Origin: an uncultured Lachnoclostridium sp.
Lineage (GTDB): Bacteria > Bacillota > Clostridia > Lachnospirales > Lachnospiraceae
NCBI GenBank assembly: GCA_947369165.1
Contig: CANBKJ010000018.1
Span: 1-41,320, forward strand
DNA length: 41,320 nucleotides
Reading direction: 5' to 3'
Numbering within the stretch: position 1 is the first letter of the stretch; each line of letters opens with the position of its first letter. The position numbers and the translations under genes are program-made. This document shows positions 14,546 to 22,030 of this stretch, in pieces. The notes beneath the pieces were generated by a model. The model did not search any database, was not told the DNA's origin, and saw nothing but the letters and a program-made list of their open reading frames with translations.

Positions 14546-16720
14546 CTAGTTCATATATTCCATGATGCGGGCTGCCAGGTTGGTGCCCCGCTTTTCGGTC
14601 TCTGTCCGCTTGACTGCCATGTACAGCGCCCTTTTCTCACCGATTAAGATTACCTTATTCTTTCCCCTGGTCACTGCCGTATAGATCAGCGCCCGGTTCA
14701 GCATGATATAGTGGGCCTGCTGTATGTTGATGATAACGGTCTGGTACTCTGACCCCTGGGACTTGTGTATCGTGGTGGCGTAGCCCAAATCCAGCAGTTC
14801 CATGTCACCGGCATCATAGTCCTTTACCCTGCCGTCACCAAAATCAATCTGGATTTCTGTTTCGCTTCCACTTTTGGATATCTTCCGGATGCAGCCGATG
14901 TCGCCGTTGCTGACATCATCCTTATTTTTAATCTGCATGACCTTATCCCCGCTCCGGAATTTCCGGTTTCCGCTGGCGATCTCTGCTCCTGCCGCTCCCG
15001 GGGGATTCACTGCATCCCGTATCTGCTCATTCAGGGCATTGACACCCGTTTCTGTTTTCTGCCGGTACGGGGACAGCAGCGCCACATGGTCTATGCCATT
15101 TTGGGCCACCTCCTGAAGGTACAGTTTCCGGATCAGTCTGGCAGACTCTTCCAAATCCGCACACTCCACAAACCGGAAATCTTCCCCATACTCCAGCGAG
15201 GCATTCCCATGCCGTATCCGCTTTGCATTTTCAGCAATCCGGCTGCCCTCTGCCTGCCGGAATACATGGTCCAGTTTCACAACCGGGATGCACCCGCTTG
15301 CAATCAGCTCGCCAAGGACTGCCCCCGGCCCCACTGACGGCAGCTGGTCCGCATCCCCGACCAGTACCAGCCGGCTGCCTTTCTTCACTGTTTGAAACAG
15401 CATGTCTGCCACATACATGTCAAGCATGGACGTTTCATCCACAAGGATGAGGTCTGCTTCCAGTTCTCCCCCTTCGCCATAGCAGCCGTCTTCCCCTGCA
15501 AACAGGTTTAACGCTCTATGTACCGTGGATGCCTGGAAACCGGTGGACTGCTCCATCCGCCTTGCCGCCCTGCCCGTCGGGGCGCAGCAGACAATCCCAT
15601 TGTCCGGAAACAGCTTCCGATAGATGTCCAGTATTGCCCGCTGTATCATGGTCTTGCCCGTTCCGGGGCCGCCGGTGATGACGCACAGGCTGCTGGTCAG
15701 TGCCGTGTAGACAGCATTCTTCTGTTCTCTGGCAAAGGTTAGCCCAAGTTCCTTTTCTTCCGATTCAATTTCTGCTTTCAGGCCGGGCACGGCAAAGGAC
15801 TGTTTCTGTTTCAGCATGACCCTTACCCGTTTTGCCAGCCTGTCTTCTGCTTCCGCTGTTTTTCTGCGGTATACGCACTCCCGGTACATGACCAGTTTCC
15901 CGCTGTATACCATGCGGGAGGCGCGCACGCCGATCATCTGCCCCGTCAGTTCCGGGGTATCCAGTGTCTTCCTGCACTCTTTGATAAATTTGTCTTTCCT
16001 GATGCAGAGGTGTCCCTTTCCCTCATTTTCCTTTAAGGTGTAGAGAATCCCTTCATCCACGCGCTCCGGCGAAAGGGGGGAGACCCCCATATTTATCGCT
16101 ATCCTGTCCGCTGTCCGGAAACCGATGCCGTCAATCTCACACAGACGGTACGGATGGTTCTTCACGATATCCACTGCCTTATTGCCATACTCCCGGTAAA
16201 ACTGGACCGCCCTGCCTGCGGTGATGCCATGCGGTGTCAGAAATGCCACCACGTCCCTGGCTCCCCGGTTCTCCAGATAGGACTGGGTGATCCGCTCCAG
16301 CTTTGCGCCGCTGATTCCCCGGATTTCCAGCAGCCGTTCCGGCTCTTTGTCCAGTATAGAAAGCGTATCCATGCCAAAGGCATCAAATACCCGTTCTGCC
16401 ATGACCGGCCCGATTCCCTTGATCTGCCCGGAGGACAGATAGGCAACAATGCCTTCTTTTGACGGTACGATGACCTCCTCATATTTCTCCACCTCGAACT
16501 GGAGGCCGTGGCTGGGATTGCTGCTCCAGTGCCCTTTTATGTCATACCGGAGGTTTGCCGCCACGGGAAGGCAGTATCCCACTGCCTTGACCTCCCGGAC
16601 TGCGTTCCCCGCTGAATCCATGACCTTTTCACAGGGGCGGTAGAGGGCAACCATGTAGCTGCCCACCTCGACCATGCTGGCACTGGACGGATAGATTAGT
16701 TTTTGAAATTCACATACCAT
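14546..16720 (-). CDS. RecD2-like ATP-dependent DNA helicase (SF1B)
   Basis: About 724 aa, the RecD2 size. The order is an N-terminal OB-like region, helix-hairpin-helix motifs (IKGIGPVMAERVFDAFG and IDGIGFRTADRIAINMG), then helicase motifs I GGPGTGKT (about residue 350), Ia, II LVDETSM, III VLVGDADQLPSVGPG, and the C-terminal UvrD_C_2 block with YATTIHKSQGSEY and ALIYTAVTRGK. It should unwind DNA 5' to 3'. The frame begins at 16735, but the MEEQ codons themselves contain GGAGG 8 nt before ATG 16720, so the start is placed there. It probably serves ICE recombination or replication together with YqaJ. Confidence 0.92.
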   Translation of the reverse strand: MVCEFQKLIYPSSASMVEVGSYMVALYRPCEKVMDSAGNAVREVKAVGYCLPVAANLRYDIKGHWSSNPSHGLQFEVEKYEEVIVPSKEGIVAYLSSGQIKGIGPVMAERVFDAFGMDTLSILDKEPERLLEIRGISGAKLERITQSYLENRGARDVVAFLTPHGITAGRAVQFYREYGNKAVDIVKNHPYRLCEIDGIGFRTADRIAINMGVSPLSPERVDEGILYTLKENEGKGHLCIRKDKFIKECRKTLDTPELTGQMIGVRASRMVYSGKLVMYRECVYRRKTAEAEDRLAKRVRVMLKQKQSFAVPGLKAEIESEEKELGLTFAREQKNAVYTALTSSLCVITGGPGTGKTMIQRAILDIYRKLFPDNGIVCCAPTGRAARRMEQSTGFQASTVHRALNLFAGEDGCYGEGGELEADLILVDETSMLDMYVADMLFQTVKKGSRLVLVGDADQLPSVGPGAVLGELIASGCIPVVKLDHVFRQAEGSRIAENAKRIRHGNASLEYGEDFRFVECADLEESARLIRKLYLQEVAQNGIDHVALLSPYRQKTETGVNALNEQIRDAVNPPGAAGAEIASGNRKFRSGDKVMQIKNKDDVSNGDIGCIRKISKSGSETEIQIDFGDGRVKDYDAGDMELLDLGYATTIHKSQGSEYQTVIINIQQAHYIMLNRALIYTAVTRGKNKVILIGEKRALYMAVKRTETEKRGTNLAARIMEYMN

Positions 16721-16742
16721 AACCTGTTCCTCCATTTATCTG

Positions 16743-17405
16743 TCATGAATCAGACAGGATTCCCGCTCTTTCTGCCTCAAAACGTGCATCATCTGCCAGA
16801 CTTGCTGCCTTGCAGTTTTCACACTCTGAACTCTGGCAGAAACGGCACATCCTGTCCCTTGCTTCTATAAGTTCTGTATATTCTTTCTCGGAAATCATCT
16901 CCTCCTGTGCCGGAACTTCCTTTTTCCCTGCCATGAACGGATGGTTCTCATCCAGTTCCACCAGCCCTGTATCGCCGTTTTCCCTTCGCACATGTTCACA
17001 TACTCTAAGGTACATCCGGTGGGAAAATGTCAGGATTTTTGTCTGAATGGATATGGCGTGGGAAATCTCCCCCTGCATCCCCAGACTGATTCTGTCTCCG
17101 CACACTAGGAGGATGTCGCTTTCCTCCAGCAGCCGAAGCCCGAACTGGAGTGCCAGTGCCCTCTCGTTCGGTATGCGGTCGCATAACAGCATCGGCAGGT
17201 ACGCATGGGGCGCCCTTGCTGCCAGTCCCATTTTTTTTGCGGCATAATACATATATCTCCTTGCCCTTTGCATGTTTTCCACGAACGCATCCTCGCTCTT
17301 TGCACTGAGGGGCGAACAGATATAGGCCCGTTTCCGCCGGTCCTCCTTATCCAGAAACTGATGAGCCAAAAACTGCTCTATTTCCATAATTTTGTTTAGC
17401 TCCAT
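16743..17405 (-). CDS. DUF7768/DUF4406-like protein (nucleoside deoxyribosyltransferase fold)
   Basis: About 220 aa. The opening AYICSPLSA, the PHAYLPMLLCDRIPNERALALQFGL segment and SDILLVCGDRISLGMQGEI match the layout of small phage/ICE proteins related to nucleoside 2-deoxyribosyltransferases. The C-terminus adds a Cys cluster (CRFCQSSECENC) that may bind metal. The start at 17405 is favoured because AAAGGA adjoins the ATG at 17414. Role unknown; nucleotide salvage or signalling is only a guess. Confidence 0.65.
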   Translation of the reverse strand: MELNKIMEIEQFLAHQFLDKEDRRKRAYICSPLSAKSEDAFVENMQRARRYMYYAAKKMGLAARAPHAYLPMLLCDRIPNERALALQFGLRLLEESDILLVCGDRISLGMQGEISHAISIQTKILTFSHRMYLRVCEHVRRENGDTGLVELDENHPFMAGKKEVPAQEEMISEKEYTELIEARDRMCRFCQSSECENCKAASLADDARFEAERAGILSDS

Positions 17406-17451
17406 CGCTCTCATTCCTTTCTTTGTGCTGTGTATAGGTTCCTATCTGTTT

Positions 17452-17536
17452 TTCCTGCTAAGAACGCAGTTTTTGCGTTCTTAGCAGGAATGATCTAGTT
17501 TCACTTGAGCGGTGTTTTTTACCGCCTTAGCGAAAC
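17452..17536. repeat. Two-hairpin intercistronic module, copy A
   Basis: The first hairpin is a perfect 17-bp inverted repeat (17452-17468 / 17474-17490, 5-nt loop) with AAGAACGCA/TGCGTTCTT at its tip. A short spacer TCTA leads to the second hairpin GTTTC...GCGGT / ACCGC...GAAAC (17498-17536). It lies between the YqaJ stop and the DUF7768-like gene. The same arrangement recurs at 31623-31717. Confidence 0.75.
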
Positions 17537-17544
17537 TTCATTCC

Positions 17545-18582
17545 TTATACACTTTCTATTTTTACTTTGACCTTCCGGCTCTCCGAAGTCTTGAGCACCT
17601 CGTCATAAACCGACGGGTACTTTTCCTTCAGTGCCTTGGAATCCGGCCTGCGTGTCTTTCTGGTTACGAAGTCAATCAGGAGCCGGTCACTGGTGGTTGT
17701 CAGTACCCCGTGCTCGTGCGCCTTCATTGCCTCTGCGATCCGCACACTGTGTGCTTCCATCTCCTTTTCCAGTTTTTTGATTTCTGCCTTTTTTGCCGCC
17801 TGCTCTTCCTGCAGCATGGCAATCTTCCGTATTGATTTCTCGTACTTTCCGGGAAACTCCACGGTGGGAAGCCCTTTCTGGCTGCTTCCGTAAATCCGGG
17901 CCAGCGACTCCAGCGCCAGCTTCGGTTTCACGTCCTGCATGGTTGGCGGCCTGTCATTCTCAAGGCTCCAGATCCATTCTTCCAGCCTCTCAAAAATGAT
18001 GTCCTCCTTTGCCCTGTCCCTTGTAATCTCCGGCATTGCCAGGTCATTGTCCGGGTTATTGCCCCATACGGCGGAAAAGGCACCGATATCCACATCTGCC
18101 ACCGCCAGGTAAAAGCGCAGCTGCAGCTCATAATAGAGAGGGATGGCATCGTCAGCCCAGTCTCCCGCCTTATGGTAGGTACAGCTTTTGCATTCCAGAA
18201 TCCCCGGCTTTCCGTCTGACGCACGGGTAAACCTTCGGTCAAAGTTTGCCAGGGCATAGGGGTGGTCTGCGTGCTGGTACAGGTTGGTGTCCTCTGTCAC
18301 GGCATTGCCGGATTTCTGCCCATACCAGTAGGCTGCGATCGGCTCCAGCAGATGTCCCATCTGAAGCTGGTTCGCATTGCTTTTTTCCGGCGGCTTGATC
18401 CTGCCCTTTTTGATGAGCCAGAGTTCCAGCGGCGTTGTCCACGGGGAAACCCCGAAGATGGCTGCCACGTCACTGCCGCCCACCGTATAGGGAATGTCCC
18501 CCAGCGGGCCGTGCATCCGGCACTCCAGCCAGCGGTCATTGTCCATGCCTGCCGTGTCGATTAAAATGTTTGGTTTTCCCAT
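17545..18582 (-). CDS. YqaJ family viral-type recombinase (lambda-like exonuclease)
   Basis: 345 aa. PD-(D/E)XK nuclease of the YqaJ family. The N-terminal GGSDVAAIFGVSPWTTPLELW is the usual first motif, Asp115 (NFDR) and Glu130-Cys-Lys132 (GILECKS) are the catalytic residues, and YYELQLRFYLAVADV the following helix. After residue 240 there is a coiled coil (AKKAEIKKLEKEMEAHSV). It should degrade double-stranded DNA from the 5' ends to expose single strands for an annealing protein. Its ATG shares the A of the preceding TGA (TGATG), showing translational coupling to the DUF932-like gene. Confidence 0.9.
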   Translation of the reverse strand: MGKPNILIDTAGMDNDRWLECRMHGPLGDIPYTVGGSDVAAIFGVSPWTTPLELWLIKKGRIKPPEKSNANQLQMGHLLEPIAAYWYGQKSGNAVTEDTNLYQHADHPYALANFDRRFTRASDGKPGILECKSCTYHKAGDWADDAIPLYYELQLRFYLAVADVDIGAFSAVWGNNPDNDLAMPEITRDRAKEDIIFERLEEWIWSLENDRPPTMQDVKPKLALESLARIYGSSQKGLPTVEFPGKYEKSIRKIAMLQEEQAAKKAEIKKLEKEMEAHSVRIAEAMKAHEHGVLTTTSDRLLIDFVTRKTRRPDSKALKEKYPSVYDEVLKTSESRKVKVKIESV

Positions 18583-19724
18583 CAGTAATCCACTCCTTTC
18601 GCAAGGTCGTACTCACTCCACCGGAGCGACAATGCCCTTGCCATGTTTTCTTCCACTGCGAGCATCTTGCTCTGTGGCGTGTTCTGTGTCTTGAGGATAT
18701 AGGGGATTTCCTGCATCGCCATGAATACCTCATGGACGGTTGCCGCCGTCCCCCCGTTTGCCATCTCATACATGGCGATCGCCTCCACTGCCGCTTTCTT
18801 TGGCATACTCAGCTTCTTGCACACGCGGGTCATGGCATTGACCGGATAATCCAGCGGAACCTCCAGCAGTTTCTGCAGCTTTGCCACCGAAACCCCGAAC
18901 CGGGCAAAGAGCTGGTCCAGTTTGTTTGCAAAATCTGCCACGCTCTTTTTATTCCTGTGGTCAACGGATATGCAGCTGCCGATATGGATCGGACACTGCC
19001 CGCCGACTAACAGTGCGGATACTTTGGCAGAAGCCACCCCGGTGTCCGAGGTCATGAAACGGATGCCCGGCATCAGTTTCCCTGCCATGGACTTCTGTCC
19101 CTGCTCCTCCAGCGTTTTGGTGTAAGCCTCCAGCAGTTCTTCCTTCTGTCCCGGCATGCTCCATGACGCACTCACGAGGGAATGGTCACAGTAGCCGGTT
19201 TCAAAGGTATTGCCCGGAAACCGCCTGTCCAGTTTTTTCTGCAGCGCCTCAAGCAGCCCTTCCACCGGGAGTACGGAATAATCCGCCTCATCCCCGGAAT
19301 GTACCGCCGCCACCTTCTCGTCCCTGAGAAGTAAAAGAGCCTCCGCATGGTATAAGCGAAGGCAGGCATTGAGCACATCCGCCAGAGCCGTCCGGCTCAG
19401 CTTGGGAAGTGCCGTTCCACCGATTTTTGCCCGGTCAAGCAGGCTTTTGTAGGCTGTCCCCCGGACGGGGTAATACTGATGGTCTACCATCATGGCAAGC
19501 CCTAAGTTGTCTGCCGTGTCGTCCACGGCCTCCTGGCTGGTCCCCGGTGCAAACAGCCCCAGCTTCCCCGCAAGGGATGAGCCTCTGTCCAGGGGCGCCA
19601 CTTCCAGGTCGCTGACCTTGCAGCGCTGCCACCTGCTCTTTGCTGACTGGTTCCTGTGATAGTCAAGCATCTGCCCGTAGGAGCCAAAGGTTGTGGAGTA
19701 ACTGTCCTTACATACGTTGTGCAT
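18582..19724 (-). CDS. DUF932-like protein
   Basis: About 380 aa. It resembles in length and neighbourhood the DUF932/phage-plasmid-like proteins that accompany YqaJ nucleases in conjugative elements; no catalytic motif is visible. The frame extends to 19754, but AAAGGAG lies 9 nt before ATG 19724, so that start is used. It is the first gene of the recombination operon, behind a long structured leader (19725-19923) with a terminator. Function unknown; a DNA-recombination accessory role is inferred from the coupled nuclease. Confidence 0.65.
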   Translation of the reverse strand: MHNVCKDSYSTTFGSYGQMLDYHRNQSAKSRWQRCKVSDLEVAPLDRGSSLAGKLGLFAPGTSQEAVDDTADNLGLAMMVDHQYYPVRGTAYKSLLDRAKIGGTALPKLSRTALADVLNACLRLYHAEALLLLRDEKVAAVHSGDEADYSVLPVEGLLEALQKKLDRRFPGNTFETGYCDHSLVSASWSMPGQKEELLEAYTKTLEEQGQKSMAGKLMPGIRFMTSDTGVASAKVSALLVGGQCPIHIGSCISVDHRNKKSVADFANKLDQLFARFGVSVAKLQKLLEVPLDYPVNAMTRVCKKLSMPKKAAVEAIAMYEMANGGTAATVHEVFMAMQEIPYILKTQNTPQSKMLAVEENMARALSLRWSEYDLAKGVDY

Positions 19725-19745
19725 TACGCATCTCTCCTTTCTTTC

Positions 19746-19865
19746 TGACGGCAAGCCGTCCCGTGATATAACAAAAGCCAGCGAATGGAACCGCCGGCTT
19801 ATTGTCCAATATGGAATTGTAGAAACAAAAAAAGTGCCATCTGCAATATTTCATGCAAATGACAC
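19746..19865 (-). terminator. Attenuator-like terminator and hairpins in the recombination-operon leader
   Basis: Reading on the minus strand: GTGTCATTTGCA (19865-19854) pairs with TGCAGATGGCAC (19845-19834; 12 pairs, two G-U) and is followed by seven Ts, a textbook terminator. Then come AGCCGGCG/CGCTGGCT (19798-19791, 19782-19775) followed by TTTTG, and GACGGC/GCCGTC (19759-19746) next to the ribosome site. All lie between the promoter and the first gene. Confidence 0.8.
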
Positions 19866-19923
19866 TGTGAATTTACCTGTTAAACTGTGTCTGTACGGGT
19901 ACAAACTGGATACTGATATATGA

Positions 19924-19952
19924 ATTATAACAGAAACCTGTTTGACCGTCAA
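19924..19952 (-). promoter_or_regulatory. Promoter of the recombination operon with palindromic -35
   Basis: TTGACG (19952-19947), 17 bp, TATAAT (19929-19924) on the minus strand. The -35 is embedded in the 11-bp palindrome TTGACcGTCAA (19942-19952), a likely operator. Transcription would begin near 19917 and cross the attenuator before the DUF932-like gene. Confidence 0.85.
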
Positions 19953-19976
19953 TGAAAGAAAAAATTTATTGGCTCG

Positions 19977-20870
19977 TTATACGCTCTGCAACAATTCTTC
20001 CTGCAATTTCTTAACATCTTCAACTGTAAGATTAGAAAAATATTTAGCAATTTGTTCTACTGAAAGCTGCCCATCCTTTAGCATTTGAGTCGCTGCTTCT
20101 TTTGCTTCTCCCCGTGCTGCCTCATATCTCTCACTCTCGATATACTCCAGCAGGATTTCCTTTTCATCATACATTGCCAACATAATATTCTCAACCTCCT
20201 TTTCCCGCTCCTCCAGATAATCCTTCAATACATTCTTATCCTTGCAGATGCGGATGGTTTCCGTCACTGTCTTTCTGGTTCTCCCGTGCAGCCTGCGCTG
20301 TTCATCATAAACCTTTGTAAATGCCACATACTGGCTGATGATGTCGCCCTCGTCACTTCCGTAAAGAACCTTCACCTTTGCATCCAGAAAAGCATCCTGC
20401 CCGCCGAAAAATTCATCTGCCAGACTGATGTATTCTGTGCGCTCTTTCCGGTCTCCTGTATATACCACATACAGTTCCGGTCTGGGAAGTTTGATTTTCT
20501 TGCTCCTGTATACATTCTGCTTTGTTTTCCTGATATAATCCTGGTATGTTACCATCAGATAGATCAGAATGCGGACAGCGATATTCTCCGTCCAGGTTGC
20601 CTGGGCTTCCGTAAGAATAAGTAATTTCTCCCCAACCATAAATCCAACATCATTATAGACATCGTTTGTCATAATGTTATGAATCGTAATATCCGACAGT
20701 TCCTCTTCCGTTACCTCTGTATCCTCCGGATGCAGGGTTCTGTATAACTGGATCAGATACTTCTTATCCTGGAACAGATTCGTAAAAATACTGTCCTTAA
20801 TGGTATGCTTTGCAACCTCTTCATCCTTTATTCTGTTTTCTGCCATGTTAACTTCATTACTATTTTTCAT
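19977..20870 (-). CDS. Rpn family recombination-promoting nuclease / PD-(D/E)XK transposase-like protein
   Basis: 297 aa. It opens KDSIFTNLFQDKKYLIQLYRTL, the typical start of the PDDEXK_2/Rpn group, with nuclease-core elements NDVGFMVGEKLLILTEAQATW (Asp and Glu-x-Gln in place of Glu-x-Lys) and MVTYQDYIRK. The C-terminal third is a charged helical region. These proteins cleave DNA and promote RecA-independent exchange, and are common single-gene passengers in gut Firmicutes. GAGGTGA precedes ATG 20870. It has its own promoter (20926-20954) and may be an insertion between the ICE operons. Confidence 0.82.
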   Translation of the reverse strand: MKNSNEVNMAENRIKDEEVAKHTIKDSIFTNLFQDKKYLIQLYRTLHPEDTEVTEEELSDITIHNIMTNDVYNDVGFMVGEKLLILTEAQATWTENIAVRILIYLMVTYQDYIRKTKQNVYRSKKIKLPRPELYVVYTGDRKERTEYISLADEFFGGQDAFLDAKVKVLYGSDEGDIISQYVAFTKVYDEQRRLHGRTRKTVTETIRICKDKNVLKDYLEEREKEVENIMLAMYDEKEILLEYIESERYEAARGEAKEAATQMLKDGQLSVEQIAKYFSNLTVEDVKKLQEELLQSV

Positions 20871-20925
20871 TTTGTCACCTCATAACCGGAGTCAGGAACC
20901 GTTTACGATTCCGTCCTCCCTTCTA

Positions 20926-20992
20926 ATTATACAAAAGGTTTTCAGATACTTCAAGCACTATTTCCCTTACAAATAGTGTAAATGACTTGAAG
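20926..20992 (-). promoter_or_regulatory. Promoter of the Rpn gene with nested dyad
   Basis: TTGAAG (20954-20949), 17 bp, TATAAT (20931-20926) on the minus strand. Nested inverted repeats CTTCAAG/CTTGAAG (20949-20955, 20986-20992) and CACTATTT/AAATAGTG (20956-20963, 20971-20978) overlap and extend upstream of the -35. A leader hairpin GGAACCGT/ACGATTCC spans 20895-20912. Confidence 0.7.
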
Positions 20993-21081
20993 ATTCATTT
21001 TGCAGAAATTTCTTCATAACAAAGCGAATCTCAAGTCCATGGAAACGGCACCGCCCGCTATGGACGGCACCTCTCCTGTTA

Positions 21082-22017
21082 TTACGCAGCGCTCCGTTTC
21101 AGTTTCCACAAGCCTCTGCCTGCGTGTTCAAACTGACCCGGATTGCACTGCAGTGTCTGGCGGATTTTTTCCCGCCACCACTGGTTTTCTTTTGCTTTCC
21201 TGTGTGATCCGATCTGCTCATACAAGTACGAAAGCGGCACTGCCTCCTTGCAAGGCTCCATGACGGCTGCTACCACATCCCGCCATGTTGCCTCCGGCAA
21301 ATCCCTCATGTCGCACCCTTTCTTTTCCGTTAGGAGAACCGGCACAATCAGCCCGGCATCCTTCCGCATAATCATCACATACTCATGCAGGATCGGAATA
21401 AACCGCCCGCTGTATGTGGTATTTTTAGAAAAGCAGTTGTGCTGCACCTTGATGATGATATTTTCCAGCGTCCCCGGTTTGGCAATCTCTGAGAGCATAC
21501 TGTATAGATGCCCTTTCTTCTTAATGTCGCCCATCAGGACCGCCATGCGTCCGCCCCGTTCCAGTGCGGAATACTGTTTTAACATCGCATAATTCATCGC
21601 CTCCACAAACCGCTTCCAGTCCGAAATCCGGGACAGGTCATATTTTCTGGGGTCATACCCATATTGCTCTTCTACCGCTTTTGCCGGATACATGTTATCT
21701 GAGTAGATTACCATGTCCCAGTATGGCGGGTGCCAGAAGATAAATTCCGGACGCTCCGGTATCTCACCGCGCATCAGGTCGAACCCACTGTGCAGGTCGT
21801 ATAGCCTGCTCTGGATGCCCATGCTGTCTGCCGCTGCCTTGGTTGTCCCACTGCCGCACATATAGTCGCATATCATCTGCGGCCGGAAGAAACCAATCAG
21901 GTCCTCCACCAGTTTCGGGGAGCAGTTCCCGCGGTAACGGTTGCTGCCGCCCTCACCACGTTCCGGATAGGAAACAATGCTGGTCAGCGGCCTTGCCTGT
22001 CTTTTTGTATCAGCCAT
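21082..22017 (-). CDS. DNA methyltransferase (D12/N4-N6 type), orphan
   Basis: 311 aa. The SAM-binding motif I CDYMCGSGTT (about residues 50-59) precedes the catalytic motif IV FWHPPYWD (94-101), where the usual Asp/Ser/Asn of (D/S/N)PPY is His. A middle motif RGGRMAVLMGDI resembles motif V/VI. AAAGGAGG is 8 nt before ATG 22017. No restriction enzyme is adjacent, so it probably protects incoming ICE DNA or marks the element. It is the last gene of the transfer operon; an imperfect GTCCAT/ATGGAC dyad follows at about 21036-21065. Specificity is unknown. Confidence 0.85.
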   Translation of the reverse strand: MADTKRQARPLTSIVSYPERGEGGSNRYRGNCSPKLVEDLIGFFRPQMICDYMCGSGTTKAAADSMGIQSRLYDLHSGFDLMRGEIPERPEFIFWHPPYWDMVIYSDNMYPAKAVEEQYGYDPRKYDLSRISDWKRFVEAMNYAMLKQYSALERGGRMAVLMGDIKKKGHLYSMLSEIAKPGTLENIIIKVQHNCFSKNTTYSGRFIPILHEYVMIMRKDAGLIVPVLLTEKKGCDMRDLPEATWRDVVAAVMEPCKEAVPLSYLYEQIGSHRKAKENQWWREKIRQTLQCNPGQFEHAGRGLWKLKRSAA

Positions 22018-22030
22018 TGCCCTGCCTCCT

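Noticed and set aside
19746..19952. Known riboswitch (for example T-box or PreQ1) in the operon leader
   Set aside because: No T-box sequence or recognised aptamer core was visible; described only as an attenuator-like leader.
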